Of a stretch of DNA of 64,000 bases, positions 54,490-63,677 are shown in pieces. Source of the DNA: Chryseobacterium sp. HSC-36S06 (GTDB lineage Bacteria; Bacteroidota; Bacteroidia; Flavobacteriales; Weeksellaceae). The position numbers were made by a program, and so were the translations under genes. The stretch is taken from the NCBI RefSeq assembly GCF_024171485.1, contig NZ_JALJZX010000001.1:434001-498000 (forward strand), written 5' to 3'. Positions within the stretch are counted from its first letter, which is position 1, and the number at the start of each line of letters is the position of its first letter. The notes beneath the pieces are model-generated. The model was given only the letters and a program-made list of their open reading frames with translations. It had not been told where the DNA came from and did no database searches.

Positions 54490-56031
54490 TTAAATCTTAG
54501 AAAGTAAGTTTCTGAAATTCGTTTTTTCATCGATAATTCTGCGCAAATCGGCTACCGGAACTCTTTCCTGCTTCATCGTGTCGCGGTCTCTTAAAGTAAC
54601 GGTATTGTCCACTAAAGAATCGTGATCGATCGTGATACAGAACGGTGTTCCAATCGCATCCTGACGTCTGTAACGTTTTCCAATACTGTCTTTATCTTCA
54701 TAAATCACATTGAAATCAAACTTCAGATCGTTAAAGATTTTCTCACCATATTCACCTAAACCGTCTTTTTTCATCAAAGGTAAAATCGCCGCTTTTACCG
54801 GAGCCAAAGCCGGTGGAAGCGAAAGAACTGTTCTTTCCGAACCGTCTTCCAGAACTTCCTCTTTCAGTGAATTCGAGAAAATCGCAAGGAACAAACGGTC
54901 TAAACCTACAGAAGTTTCCACCACATAAGGAATGTAGTTTTCATTTCTTTCGGAATCGAAATACTGTAATTTCCGGCCCGAGAATTTCTCGTGCGCTTTT
55001 AAATCGAAATCTGTGCGGGAGTGAATTCCTTCCAGTTCTTTAAATCCGAATGGGAACTTGAATTCAATATCTGCCGCAGCATTTGCGTAGTGAGCTAATT
55101 TTTCGTGGTCGTGGAATTTATAGTTTTCTGCGCCCAAACCTAAAGCCAAATGCCAGTTCAGACGTTTTTGTTTCCATTCTTCGTAGAAACCAAGTTCGGT
55201 TCCCGGCGGTACAAAAAACTGCATTTCCATCTGTTCGAATTCCCTCATTCTGAAGATAAACTGTCTCGCCACGATCTCATTTCTAAAGGCTTTACCAATC
55301 TGAGCGATTCCGAAAGGTAATTTATGACGCGAAGTTTTCTGAACATTCAGGAAGTTCACGAAAATCCCCTGTGCAGTTTCCGGTCTTAGATATAAATCAG
55401 TTGCAGAATCTGCGGAAGCTCCTAATTTTGTTCCGAACATGAGGTTGAACTGACGAACATCGGTCCAGTTTTTAGAACCGGTATCCGGATCGGCAATTTC
55501 CAGCTCTTCGATCAATGCTTTTACATCTGCTAAATCTTCGTTTTCCAGAGATTTCGCCATTCTCGAAAGGATGGTTTTCTGTTTTTCTCTGTATTCTAAA
55601 ACGCGTCCGTTCGTGGTTTCAAACTCATTTTTATCAAAAGCATCGCCGAATCTTTTCGCTGCTTTATCGATTTCCTTCTGGGCTTTTTCTTCCAGTTTCG
55701 CGCAGTAATCTTCCAGCAAAACATCAGCGCGGAAACGCTTTTTCGAATCTTTGTTGTCGATCAGTGGATCATTAAAAGCATCAACGTGACCGGAAGCTTT
55801 CCAAATCGTCGGATGCATGAAAATCGCAGAATCAATTCCCACAATATTTTCATTCATTTGCACCATTGCTTTCCACCAATATTGTTTGATGTTGTTTTTC
55901 AGTTCCGCACCGTTTTGTCCGTAATCGTAAATTGCTGATAGTCCGTCATATATCTCACTCGAAGGAAAAATAAAACCATATTCTTTCGCATGTGAAATCA
56001 GCTTTTTGAAAACATCTTCCTGTTTAGCCAT
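54490..56031 (-). CDS. glyS: Glycine-tRNA ligase (dimeric type)
   Basis: Charges tRNA-Gly. The 513-residue length and sequence fit the alpha-2 bacterial/eukaryotic-type GlyRS rather than the two-subunit form. Visible motifs: SHAKEYGFIFPSSEIYDGLSAIYDYGQNG at the start, motif 2 AFRNEIVARQFIFRMREFEQME, and the anticodon-binding C-terminus. I start at the ATG at 56031 (MAKQEDVFKKL); seven more codons upstream are possible but unlike the family. Monocistronic with a strong terminator. Confidence 0.95.
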   Translation of the reverse strand: MAKQEDVFKKLISHAKEYGFIFPSSEIYDGLSAIYDYGQNGAELKNNIKQYWWKAMVQMNENIVGIDSAIFMHPTIWKASGHVDAFNDPLIDNKDSKKRFRADVLLEDYCAKLEEKAQKEIDKAAKRFGDAFDKNEFETTNGRVLEYREKQKTILSRMAKSLENEDLADVKALIEELEIADPDTGSKNWTDVRQFNLMFGTKLGASADSATDLYLRPETAQGIFVNFLNVQKTSRHKLPFGIAQIGKAFRNEIVARQFIFRMREFEQMEMQFFVPPGTELGFYEEWKQKRLNWHLALGLGAENYKFHDHEKLAHYANAAADIEFKFPFGFKELEGIHSRTDFDLKAHEKFSGRKLQYFDSERNENYIPYVVETSVGLDRLFLAIFSNSLKEEVLEDGSERTVLSLPPALAPVKAAILPLMKKDGLGEYGEKIFNDLKFDFNVIYEDKDSIGKRYRRQDAIGTPFCITIDHDSLVDNTVTLRDRDTMKQERVPVADLRRIIDEKTNFRNLLSKI

Positions 56032-56087
56032 CGTTATTAAGTATTTGTGCAAAAATAGTGAATTTTACTCATAAAATGGAGCTGAAC

Positions 56088-56172
56088 TTTAAGGAGCCGG
56101 GAACCTGCTCTCCGCTGTATCTTTTGCTCCACTTCGTGTCGCAAAAGGATGCCGCTTCGATCAGGGCTATTT
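56088..56172 (+). repeat. Dispersed intergenic repeat with hairpin
   Basis: A GC-richer non-coding block holding ATCTTTTGC ... GCAAAAGGAT arms around a 13-base loop (about 56118-56150), followed by GCCGCTTCGATCAGGGC. The layout recalls intergenic repeats I know from Chryseobacterium-type genomes. No gene fits here. Confidence 0.5.
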
Positions 56173-56232
56173 GGGTGTAGATTTCGTTAGAAAGTTTGCT
56201 GACAAATCCTTAAATTTGCTAAACTTTTCTCC

Positions 56233-57243
56233 ATGTACAAATCCTTCATCCGCCCGATTCTCTTCAAATTCGATCCTGAAGAAGTTCATTATCTTACTTT
56301 TTCATTATTAAAGAATTTCTCATTTCTCACTAAACTGTTTTTCCCGAAACCATTAGAAGACAAAAGGCTGGAAAGAGAAGTTTTCGGCCTGAAATTCAAA
56401 AATCCGGTTGGTCTTGCCGCGGGTTTTGATAAGGACGCCAAAATGTTCAGCGAACTTTCAGATCTTGGATTCGGTTTTATCGAAATCGGAACTTTAACTC
56501 CAAAACCACAGGAAGGTAATCCGACGAAGAGGCTTTTTAGATTAAAAGAAGATTCGGCGATCATCAACCGAATGGGTTTCAATAATGGAGGTGTAGAAGC
56601 TGCCGTAGAAAGGCTCAAGAGAAATAATAACGTACTGATTGGTGGAAACATCGGCAAAAATAAAGTCACGCCTAACGAGGAAGCAGTCAAGGATTACACC
56701 TTCTGTTTTGAACATCTTTTTCCTTATGTAGATTACTTCGTAGTAAACGTAAGCTCGCCCAATACACCAAATCTTCGCGCTTTGCAGGAAAAGGAACCTT
56801 TAACGAAACTTTTAAGTGAGCTGCAGGAACTCAATTCAAAAAAAGTAAAACAAAAACCCATTCTTCTGAAAATCGCACCCGATTTAACGGACGAACAACT
56901 TCTGGACATTATTGATATTGTAAGAGACACCAAAATTGCCGGAGTAATTGCGACCAACACTACGCTTTCACGAAAAAATCTGATTTCAGAAAATAAAAAA
57001 GAAACCGGAGGTCTTTCCGGAAAACCTTTAGCAAAACGGTCTACAGAAGTCATCAGGTTCCTTTCAGAAAAAAGCGGAAAAGCTTTTCCAATTATCGGTG
57101 TGGGCGGAATTCATTCTGCGGAAGATGCGCTCGAAAAACTGGAAGCCGGTGCAAGTTTAATTCAGCTTTACACCGGATTTATTTATGAAGGCCCGGGACT
57201 GATCAGGGAGATTAATGAAGCGATTTTACAGAAAAAATTCTGA
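56233..57243 (+). CDS. pyrD: Dihydroorotate dehydrogenase (quinone, class 2)
   Basis: Oxidises dihydroorotate to orotate in pyrimidine synthesis using FMN and a membrane quinone. The 336-residue product has the class 2 N-terminal helix ([27 protein letters not shown]), the FMN region [16 protein letters not shown], the catalytic-base serine region [16 protein letters not shown], and [28 protein letters not shown]. The last 18 bases overlap the convergent DUF445 gene. Confidence 0.95.
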   Translation: MYKSFIRPILFKFDPEEVHYLTFSLLKNFSFLTKLFFPKPLEDKRLEREVFGLKFKNPVGLAAGFDKDAKMFSELSDLGFGFIEIGTLTPKPQEGNPTKRLFRLKEDSAIINRMGFNNGGVEAAVERLKRNNNVLIGGNIGKNKVTPNEEAVKDYTFCFEHLFPYVDYFVVNVSSPNTPNLRALQEKEPLTKLLSELQELNSKKVKQKPILLKIAPDLTDEQLLDIIDIVRDTKIAGVIATNTTLSRKNLISENKKETGGLSGKPLAKRSTEVIRFLSEKSGKAFPIIGVGGIHSAEDALEKLEAGASLIQLYTGFIYEGPGLIREINEAILQKKF

Positions 57244-58506
57244 GACGGTATAGATTATTAAACCCACCAAACCGCCGACTAAGGTCCCGTTGATTCGGAT
57301 AAACTGAAGGTCCTTTCCGACTTCAAGTTCAAGCTTTTCGCTGAGCTCTTTGCCCTGCCAGTTTCCTACAGTTGAACTGATGAGGTTGCTGGCCTGATGC
57401 GTGTTTTTTAAGATATATTTATATGCAGTTACCCGAACCCAGTGATCGATTTTGTTTTGAAATTTCTCATCGTTTTTAAGATTCCCAGAGAGTTCAGACA
57501 GGTTTTTCTTGATATAATTTTTCAAGGCAGAATTTTCTTCCTCAAGCTCTTTTGAGAGTGATTTTCTGATAGAATTCCAGATGTCTTTTGAATACTGATG
57601 AAGTTTGTCTTCTTTCAGAAAATCATTTTTAATCCCCCGGAATTCTTCTGTCCATTTTTCTTCAGTTTTGATTTCGTGAGAGAAATCATACAGTTTTTGA
57701 GTAATCTCGGTGCGCAGAGAATGATTCTGATCCTTTTCCACTTCTTCGAAAAATGTGGAAAGGCCGATGGTTATTTTTTCAGCAATCGTGTCGTCTACAA
57801 ATTTTGGGATGAGGAAATAGCTTTCCTTTTTTACGCGGTCTTTCACGATTTCCTGATGTTGAAGCACGTAATCTTTGATTTGTTTTGAAAGATTGGTGAT
57901 CACTCTCTGATGATCGTCTTTATCAAGCACGTATTCAATTCCATTGCCGACGATACGGTTAATTTCCAGATCGTCACTCATTTCTTTTGCTTTATTCCCG
58001 ATAAAAGTAATGACCGCAGAATCATCCAGTTTATTCAGAATATCTAAAACGATGTGCGAAAATTCTTTCACCAGGTTCTCCTGATTTCTTTGTTGAGAAA
58101 GCCAGTCACCAACGAAATGTGAAATTTTCAGTTTCTGAATGTACGGCCGGATATTTTGGGGCGAAAGGAAGTTGGAGACCACAAAATTTCCGAGATTATC
58201 GCCAATCCGCTCTTTGCTGTTTTCAATCAGATTGGTATGCGGAATCTTTAATCCCAAAGGATAATTGAAAAGTGCAGTAACTGCGAACCAGTCGGCCAAG
58301 GCGCCTACCATCGCCGCTTCGGAGAAAGCCCTTATATATCCGACCCAGTGAGCAGGATTTTTCTTTTCGAGAATGGTCATGATTACAAAAACAACCGCCA
58401 TCAAAACAAAAAGTCCTGTAGCAAAGGTCTTGTATTTCCGGAGCTGTTTTTTTTTCTCTTCGTCGTTCATTGCTTCAAATTTACTAATTTTGAAGTCTAA
58501 ATTCAT
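57226..58506 (-). CDS. DUF445 family membrane protein
   Basis: About 426 residues with hydrophobic segments near 30-48 and at the C-terminus ([18 protein letters not shown]). The signature [35 protein letters not shown] identifies DUF445, a widespread membrane-linked family of unknown function. The long middle is helical and charged. The start is set at the ATG at 58506; a TTG six bases upstream is less likely. It is divergent from msrB with a short gap. Confidence 0.88.
   Translation of the reverse strand: MNLDFKISKFEAMNDEEKKKQLRKYKTFATGLFVLMAVVFVIMTILEKKNPAHWVGYIRAFSEAAMVGALADWFAVTALFNYPLGLKIPHTNLIENSKERIGDNLGNFVVSNFLSPQNIRPYIQKLKISHFVGDWLSQQRNQENLVKEFSHIVLDILNKLDDSAVITFIGNKAKEMSDDLEINRIVGNGIEYVLDKDDHQRVITNLSKQIKDYVLQHQEIVKDRVKKESYFLIPKFVDDTIAEKITIGLSTFFEEVEKDQNHSLRTEITQKLYDFSHEIKTEEKWTEEFRGIKNDFLKEDKLHQYSKDIWNSIRKSLSKELEEENSALKNYIKKNLSELSGNLKNDEKFQNKIDHWVRVTAYKYILKNTHQASNLISSTVGNWQGKELSEKLELEVGKDLQFIRINGTLVGGLVGLIIYTVSEFFL
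58485..58492 (+). promoter_or_regulatory. -7 element of msrB
   Basis: TAATTTTG within the 5' end of the divergent DUF445 gene, about 40-50 bases before the msrB start. Confidence 0.4.
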
Positions 58507-58544
58507 TTTCAATACTAAATAATTTAAAAATGAGTTTTGAAAAG

Positions 58545-59075
58545 ATGAAAATTATAATTTCAATTCTGATGCTCATTTCGCTGCAAATGTGTTCTCAGGT
58601 TAATCAACCTCAAAATAAACAAGTAATGGAAGATTCTGCTACAAAAAACAATCCATATTATTCACGGACCGACCGTACGAAACTGGATGTGCCTAATTCT
58701 GATTGGAAAAAAATTCTTTCGCCGGATTTATATGCCATTGCCCGGGAAGCTGCTACCGAAAGACCTTTTACAGGAAAATATAATGAGTTTAATGAACTTG
58801 GCGAATACTACTGTGCGGTTTGCGGCAATCATCTGTTCCGTTCAGACGCTAAATTTTCTTCAACCTGTGGATGGCCAAGTTTTTTCGAAGCTGATAAAGA
58901 GGGAACAGCTTACAAACGCGACTCCTCCCACGGAATGGAAAGGATAGAGGTGCTTTGTAAACGATGCGATTCGCATTTAGGACACGTTTTCAATGACGGA
59001 CCGCCGCCAACAGGAACCAGATACTGTATGAATTCTGTAAGTTTAGAATTCGCAGGAGATTCAGAGAAAAAATAA
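58545..59075 (+). CDS. msrB: Peptide-methionine (R)-S-oxide reductase, exported
   Basis: Repairs oxidised methionine (R form) in proteins. Zinc cysteines are in CAVCG and CKRCD, and the catalytic cysteine in GTRYCMNSVSLEF. The N-terminus MKIIISILMLISLQMC looks like a signal peptide, perhaps lipid-attached, so the enzyme probably works in the periplasm. I start at the ATG at 58545, because the one at 58530 would add a charged stretch before the signal. A shared hairpin terminator follows. Confidence 0.9.
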   Translation: MKIIISILMLISLQMCSQVNQPQNKQVMEDSATKNNPYYSRTDRTKLDVPNSDWKKILSPDLYAIAREAATERPFTGKYNEFNELGEYYCAVCGNHLFRSDAKFSSTCGWPSFFEADKEGTAYKRDSSHGMERIEVLCKRCDSHLGHVFNDGPPPTGTRYCMNSVSLEFAGDSEKK

Positions 59076-59078
59076 AAA

Positions 59079-59107
59079 AAATTGCGGAATATTTAGTTCC
59101 GCAATTT
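59079..59107. terminator. Bidirectional terminator
   Basis: AAATTGCGGAA / TTCCGCAATTT, an 11-bp perfect stem with a seven-base loop, between the convergent msrB and repeat-lipoprotein genes, with A and T runs on both sides. Confidence 0.85.
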
Positions 59108-59128
59108 CTATTTTTAGTAATTATATTT

Positions 59129-59599
59129 TTAAGTCAAAGGTGCTCCTACCTGCAGATCGCAACGGTGATGAGGTTCACCGTGCGCCGGATTTAATGACGG
59201 TTTAGGTCCTAAAGCTGACGTGGAAGATACCGATGGTGCAGCTGAGGGTGAAATAGGATTGGTGTTGAAATTATTACTTGTAGGTGCCTGTTGCGGAACA
59301 ACCTGAGGTGCTGCGGCCTGAACCGGTGCAGGACTGTCGAGAGGTGCGCCTACCTGAATATCGCAACGATGATAAGGTTCACCATGAGCAGGATTCAAAG
59401 CCGGTCTGTTTCCTTCTGTGGAAGTAGTTACTGTAGTAGAATTCTGCGCTGTGGCGTCAGTATTTGCAGCATTATTATCTCCCGCTGGAGTCGCAGCTAC
59501 TTCGGAAGCTGCTTTTGTCTGAGATTCTGTTGCTTTGGTGTTTTTGCACGAGACCGTAAAAGCTGCCGCTGCAAAAAGTACTAATGATATTTTTTTCAT
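59129..59599 (-). CDS. Lipoprotein with two NPAHGxPxHRCD repeats
   Basis: A 156-residue exported lipoprotein (signal ends FTVSC, cysteine 18). The rest is Ala/Thr/Pro/Gln-rich low-complexity sequence carrying the motif NPAHGEPYHRCDIQVGAPL near residues 69-87 and NPAHGEPHHRCDLQVGAPL near 136-154. Each copy has His and Cys that could bind metal. The gene lies 20 bases after the double-HMA TonB receptor on the same strand and ends the cluster, so a role in metal handling is likely but inferred. Confidence 0.8.
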   Translation of the reverse strand: MKKISLVLFAAAAFTVSCKNTKATESQTKAASEVAATPAGDNNAANTDATAQNSTTVTTSTEGNRPALNPAHGEPYHRCDIQVGAPLDSPAPVQAAAPQVVPQQAPTSNNFNTNPISPSAAPSVSSTSALGPKPSLNPAHGEPHHRCDLQVGAPLT

Positions 59600-59619
59600 A
59601 AGAATTGATTTAATTTTTT

Positions 59620-62292
59620 CTAAAACGAAACATCCAGACCAAGATACACATTTGCCGGCATAATCGGGGCATACACCATTCCGCCGTCAAAATAATTTCC
59701 AAAAGGATTTTTCGAATCGATAATCGGCTGGTCCTGTGTATAGCTTGTCAGGTTTTCTCCGCCCAAATATACACGAATATTTTTATTGAAGTTTCTTGAA
59801 ATCTGTGCATTCAAAGTTGCAAAAGAATCGGAATATTCAGGAAGCCTGAATTCTGCAGGATTTGCATTTAAATTTGGTAGTTTTTGTTTGCCGACAAGCT
59901 GCAGGGTAGTATCGAAATTCCAGAAAGCACCTTTGTCATTTTTATCAGTAGCATATGATGCATTAAAGAATCCACGGTTTTTTGCCATGAACGGGATTTC
60001 TCTTTTCCCGCCTGAATAATCGGCCTGAACATCATAATATTTATAAGCGAGACGAAGTTCCAGATTTTTTGCAGGAACAAAATCCAGTTGAGTCTGGAAA
60101 CTGTTAGCGTAAGAATTACCCTCAAGGTTATAAAAAACAATTTTGTTTGGCGAAATATCAAGATCTGCCAACACCTGATCCTGGAAATCTGTTCTGAAGA
60201 AGTCGGCTACCAAAGTCGCTTTACGGTTAAAGAGTTTGAATTCCTGCTGAAGGCTCGCCCCGTAATTCCAGGCGATTTCAGGTTTTAAGTCGTAGATATT
60301 TCCACCGTTTCCTAAGATTTCAATCTGGCGGTTTGAAGCGAAATACTGTTGGTTTTCCGCAAAAATATTGGCAGTCCTGAACCCTTTTCCTGCAGAAAGT
60401 CTCAGGATCGTTTTAGGAGAAATGTCGTATTTAAAGTTTAGTCTTGGGGTAAACTGAGTTCCGGCCAAGTTGTGGAAATCGGTTCTTGCGCCTGCCACTA
60501 AAGTGTATTTTAAACCGGTTAAAGTATATTCAAAGAATAATCCGGGAACGGTTTCAGTTCTTTTAAAATTCTGAGTCAGATAATTTTCATCGAAATCATC
60601 ATAAAGAAAACTTGCTCCGGTTTTGTATTTATGATTGGTATTCCCGAAAATACTTTCAAAAATTAGATTGGAATAAAAGGTTTTCTGGTTTCCCAGATAA
60701 TTTCTTTGCCCAAAAAAACTGTCCTGCTGATGATAAGTGAACTGGTTCATTAAACCAATGCTTTGGTAAGGTTTGCCTTTAAAAATGTATCCTGTCTTGT
60801 TCCAGACATCAAATTTAGCGATATCGATGCCAATTCCATACGGGCTTTGCTGAGAACGGTGAACATTTTTGTCGAAATCTTTCTGACCGCCGAACCGCTC
60901 GTCTTTTACAAAACTGATTCCGAAATGTGAACCCAAACCAGAATTTTCCAGATCATTGTAATCCAATAAATACGCGGCATTGATCTGGTTCCCTGTTGGT
61001 TGATCCAGGAAACCATCATCGTTGGTATCCATTTTGGCTAAAGTAGCGTTCCCATGAAGCAGCACCGATTGGTTCCATTTATCGGAAATGTTGCTGATGG
61101 AAGTGATATTGGACTCGAATCTTCCATTGATATCACCGAAAAAATTAATTGCAGTTTCCGGTTTATCCTGCATTTTTAAAAGTTCGGTATTAATTTGTCC
61201 GGTAATGCTTTCGTAACCGTTAGTCACTGTGCTTCCGCCTTTCGTGAGCTGAATTCCGCCGATCCATCTTCCGGGAATTAAATTCATTCCGTAAGGTGAC
61301 GCCAAACCGCGGATTGAAGGCAGAAGTTCTTTTGTTAAAGAGGTGTATTTCTGGTCTAAGCCCAACATTTTAAGCTGTTTGGTTCCGGTAACCGCATTGC
61401 TGAAAGAAACATCTACAGTGGCGTTGGTTTCGAAACTTTCAGACAAATTACAACAAGCCGCTTTCAGTAATTCTTTAGAACTGATGTTGAAGGTTAGGCC
61501 GGTTTCCTTTTTGTTGAGTGCTGTAGCTTCCGCCATTTTTATAAGTTTTACCTCTTCAATGCTTTTGTCAACATGATCAGCATGTTGGGTGAAATCCTTC
61601 TTTGGAGCGGGGCTTTCATCCATATGTACCAAATCACTTTTTACGCCCAAAGGCAATGTGCGGTCGTAAAGACAACAGTCTGGAAGGTTTTTATAAACCG
61701 AATCGCTCGCGGTATATTTTTCATTATCGTGACCCACATCGGCAATTTTTTTCAAAATTGCATCTGCTGAGGTTTTTGTAGGATTAAAATTAAGCGTTAC
61801 TGTTTGGGTTTCGGCATTCCAGTCGGCAGCATCGGCACCGGCAGTTTTAGCAGCTTTTTCAATTCTTATCTTACACGAAACACAGTTTCCGCGCACAAAA
61901 AACTGATTGTCAGGTTTTTGAGGGTTTGAGTTTTCTTCAGTTTTTAAAGTCAGAATAGATGGTTGTCTTTCGTAATGACAGCAGCCAGGAAGGTTTTCGT
62001 AGACTTCGTTAGGAGCTGAAAATTTTTCGTTGTCGTGGCCTACCGCTGCGATTTGTTTCAGAATTTCTTCTGATGTCACTTTTGCCGCGTCATATTCTAC
62101 AGCGAGTTCCTGTTTTTCAGCGGACCAGTTGGCATATGTTGCACCGCTCTTTTTAGCGGTAGTTTCGATTCTTTCTTTACACATTCCGCACTCACCTTTA
62201 ACTTTAAAAGTTGATTTGGTGATGGTTTGTGCGAATAAAAAGTTGGTGAATAGGAGTGAGAAAGCCAGAAAGCTTTTCAATAATGTTTTCAT
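59620..62292 (-). CDS. TonB-dependent receptor with two N-terminal HMA domains
   Basis: An 890-residue outer-membrane receptor. After a signal peptide (to LFAQ) come two tandem heavy-metal-associated domains, with GECGMCKERIE near 32-42 and GNCVSCKIRIE near 134-144. Each is followed by VGHDNEK and NLP-x-CC, so the unit was duplicated. A third CC occurs in LLKAACCNLSESF before the plug domain (SIRGLASPYGMNLIPGRWIGGI). The rest is the beta-barrel, ending in LGLDVSF. The CxxC HMA sites suggest copper or another soft metal. It lies between the Cys-rich gene and the repeat lipoprotein in one operon. Confidence 0.9.
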   Translation of the reverse strand: MKTLLKSFLAFSLLFTNFLFAQTITKSTFKVKGECGMCKERIETTAKKSGATYANWSAEKQELAVEYDAAKVTSEEILKQIAAVGHDNEKFSAPNEVYENLPGCCHYERQPSILTLKTEENSNPQKPDNQFFVRGNCVSCKIRIEKAAKTAGADAADWNAETQTVTLNFNPTKTSADAILKKIADVGHDNEKYTASDSVYKNLPDCCLYDRTLPLGVKSDLVHMDESPAPKKDFTQHADHVDKSIEEVKLIKMAEATALNKKETGLTFNISSKELLKAACCNLSESFETNATVDVSFSNAVTGTKQLKMLGLDQKYTSLTKELLPSIRGLASPYGMNLIPGRWIGGIQLTKGGSTVTNGYESITGQINTELLKMQDKPETAINFFGDINGRFESNITSISNISDKWNQSVLLHGNATLAKMDTNDDGFLDQPTGNQINAAYLLDYNDLENSGLGSHFGISFVKDERFGGQKDFDKNVHRSQQSPYGIGIDIAKFDVWNKTGYIFKGKPYQSIGLMNQFTYHQQDSFFGQRNYLGNQKTFYSNLIFESIFGNTNHKYKTGASFLYDDFDENYLTQNFKRTETVPGLFFEYTLTGLKYTLVAGARTDFHNLAGTQFTPRLNFKYDISPKTILRLSAGKGFRTANIFAENQQYFASNRQIEILGNGGNIYDLKPEIAWNYGASLQQEFKLFNRKATLVADFFRTDFQDQVLADLDISPNKIVFYNLEGNSYANSFQTQLDFVPAKNLELRLAYKYYDVQADYSGGKREIPFMAKNRGFFNASYATDKNDKGAFWNFDTTLQLVGKQKLPNLNANPAEFRLPEYSDSFATLNAQISRNFNKNIRVYLGGENLTSYTQDQPIIDSKNPFGNYFDGGMVYAPIMPANVYLGLDVSF

Positions 62293-62359
62293 TTTTTAAA
62301 ATAAATTAATTTAATAAAAGGGAGCCAAAAGAACATACTTCAGGCTGTCAGTCAATAAA

Positions 62360-62737
62360 TTAAGCTATTTTCGGCGGCTGCCAGATGTTATGAAAACTTG
62401 ATGAAAAAAAAGAAATTTCGTAATTAAATTTCAGTTGATGATCGAAGAATGTTTTTTGCAAAGGCTGATAATCTTCGGAAAGATAGTAGTTAAGCGCTAA
62501 ATTTACAGAACACGAATGACAGTTCGAGCAGTCATTGCTGCAAGTATTTTTCTCTGATGTTCCCGAAGGATTCTCCGAATGGCAGGATTGTGTTTTTTCA
62601 GTTTTGCAGCAGTCATCTTTTTTTTCTTTTTTTTCGCAGCATTCCATTTTCGCATCCTGTGCGAAAAGTGTCTGCGTTGGAAGTATGAAAACTCCCAAAC
62701 CAAAAATTATTAAAAATATTTGTAATGTCCTTAACAT
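62360..62737 (-). CDS. Exported Cys-rich protein, HYC_CC_PP-like
   Basis: 125 residues with a signal peptide (LRTLQIFLIIFGLGVFILPTQTLFAQ). The mature part is dense in cysteine: ECCEKKEKKDDCCKTEKTQSCH, then CSNDCSNCHSCSVNLALNYYL. It ends IWQPPKIA, the tail typical of the Bacteroidota HYC_CC_PP-type small proteins. The cysteines could bind metal in the periplasm. It is 67 bases upstream of the HMA-TonB receptor and probably leads the operon. Confidence 0.78.
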   Translation of the reverse strand: MLRTLQIFLIIFGLGVFILPTQTLFAQDAKMECCEKKEKKDDCCKTEKTQSCHSENPSGTSEKNTCSNDCSNCHSCSVNLALNYYLSEDYQPLQKTFFDHQLKFNYEISFFSSSFHNIWQPPKIA

Positions 62738-62841
62738 CTTAACGCAAAATTACAAAATAATTTTGAACTGGAGACGAGTTAAAGTTTCTTAAAAAACAGT
62801 TAAAATAAACTAGGTGTAACGTTCTGAAAATTAAATAGCTG

Positions 62842-62849
62842 TATTTTTG
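62842..62849 (+). promoter_or_regulatory. -7 element of L,D-transpeptidase gene
   Basis: TATTTTTG, 30 bases before the ATG at 62880. No strong -33 box. Confidence 0.4.
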
Positions 62850-62879
62850 CCGGGTCAAATTGATTTAACATAATACAGA

Positions 62880-63638
62880 ATGAAGAAAGTCCTTTTATCA
62901 CTAGTTGCCGCCCTCTTTTTTGCAACATCTTTTTATACGCTCGATTCAAAAGAAGAGGCCAAACCAGAAACTCAGAATATAAAAATACCATTTCCTACAG
63001 TTAATAAATCAAAATTATCGAAAGATAAGTCTACCGAAATCTACAATTCCATCAGTTTCGAAAACGGCAATACATTGAATCCTGAAGTTTTTGAAAAAGC
63101 TTTTTTAGGATTCAATAATCTTAAGAAAGCCGGAAAACTTCCGGAAGTTTCAAATTTAATCAGCGTAGTTGATTTTTCACTTTCATCTAGAAAAAAGCGC
63201 CTTTGGGTAATTGATCTGGAGAAAAAATTGGTGGTTTTCAATTCGCTGGTTGCACACGGAAAGAATACGGGAGAAGAATTTGCGCAGAAATTTTCCAACA
63301 CCGAAAGTTCTTACCAAAGCAGCCTTGGTTTTTATATTACTGAAAGTACATACAACGGAAGCAATGGATATTCGCTTAAACTTTTGGGCATGGATCCGGG
63401 TTACAACGATGCCGCTTTACAAAGAGCCATTGTAATGCACGGTGCAGATTATGTAAGTGATGATTTCATTAAATCTCAGAAGAGAATTGGCAGAAGCTGG
63501 GGGTGCCCGGCAGTTCCAAGAGCTTTGGCAGAACCGATCATCAATACCATAAAAGGTAAAAACGTATTGTTTATTTATTATCCTGATGAGCAATATCTTT
63601 CAGCATCAGAATGGCTGAAAAACAGTGAAACGATTTAA
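62880..63638 (+). CDS. Murein L,D-transpeptidase catalytic domain protein
   Basis: 252 residues with a signal peptide (MKKVLLSLVAALFFATSFYT). The catalytic region has MHGADYVSDDF and GRSWGCPAVP with C209, the histidine-cysteine pair of the YkuD-like fold in the 'murein L,D-transpeptidase catalytic domain' family. The protein probably modifies periplasmic peptidoglycan cross-links. It is monocistronic and shares a terminator with the convergent gene at the right edge. Confidence 0.88.
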   Translation: MKKVLLSLVAALFFATSFYTLDSKEEAKPETQNIKIPFPTVNKSKLSKDKSTEIYNSISFENGNTLNPEVFEKAFLGFNNLKKAGKLPEVSNLISVVDFSLSSRKKRLWVIDLEKKLVVFNSLVAHGKNTGEEFAQKFSNTESSYQSSLGFYITESTYNGSNGYSLKLLGMDPGYNDAALQRAIVMHGADYVSDDFIKSQKRIGRSWGCPAVPRALAEPIINTIKGKNVLFIYYPDEQYLSASEWLKNSETI

Positions 63639-63643
63639 ATCAA

Positions 63644-63676
63644 AATCCCGAATCTCAATGGATCGGGATTTTTTTT
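63644..63676. terminator. Bidirectional terminator
   Basis: AATCCCGA / TCGGGATT stem (63644-63651 and 63663-63670) followed by eight Ts, between convergent genes. Confidence 0.8.
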
Positions 63677-63677
63677 A

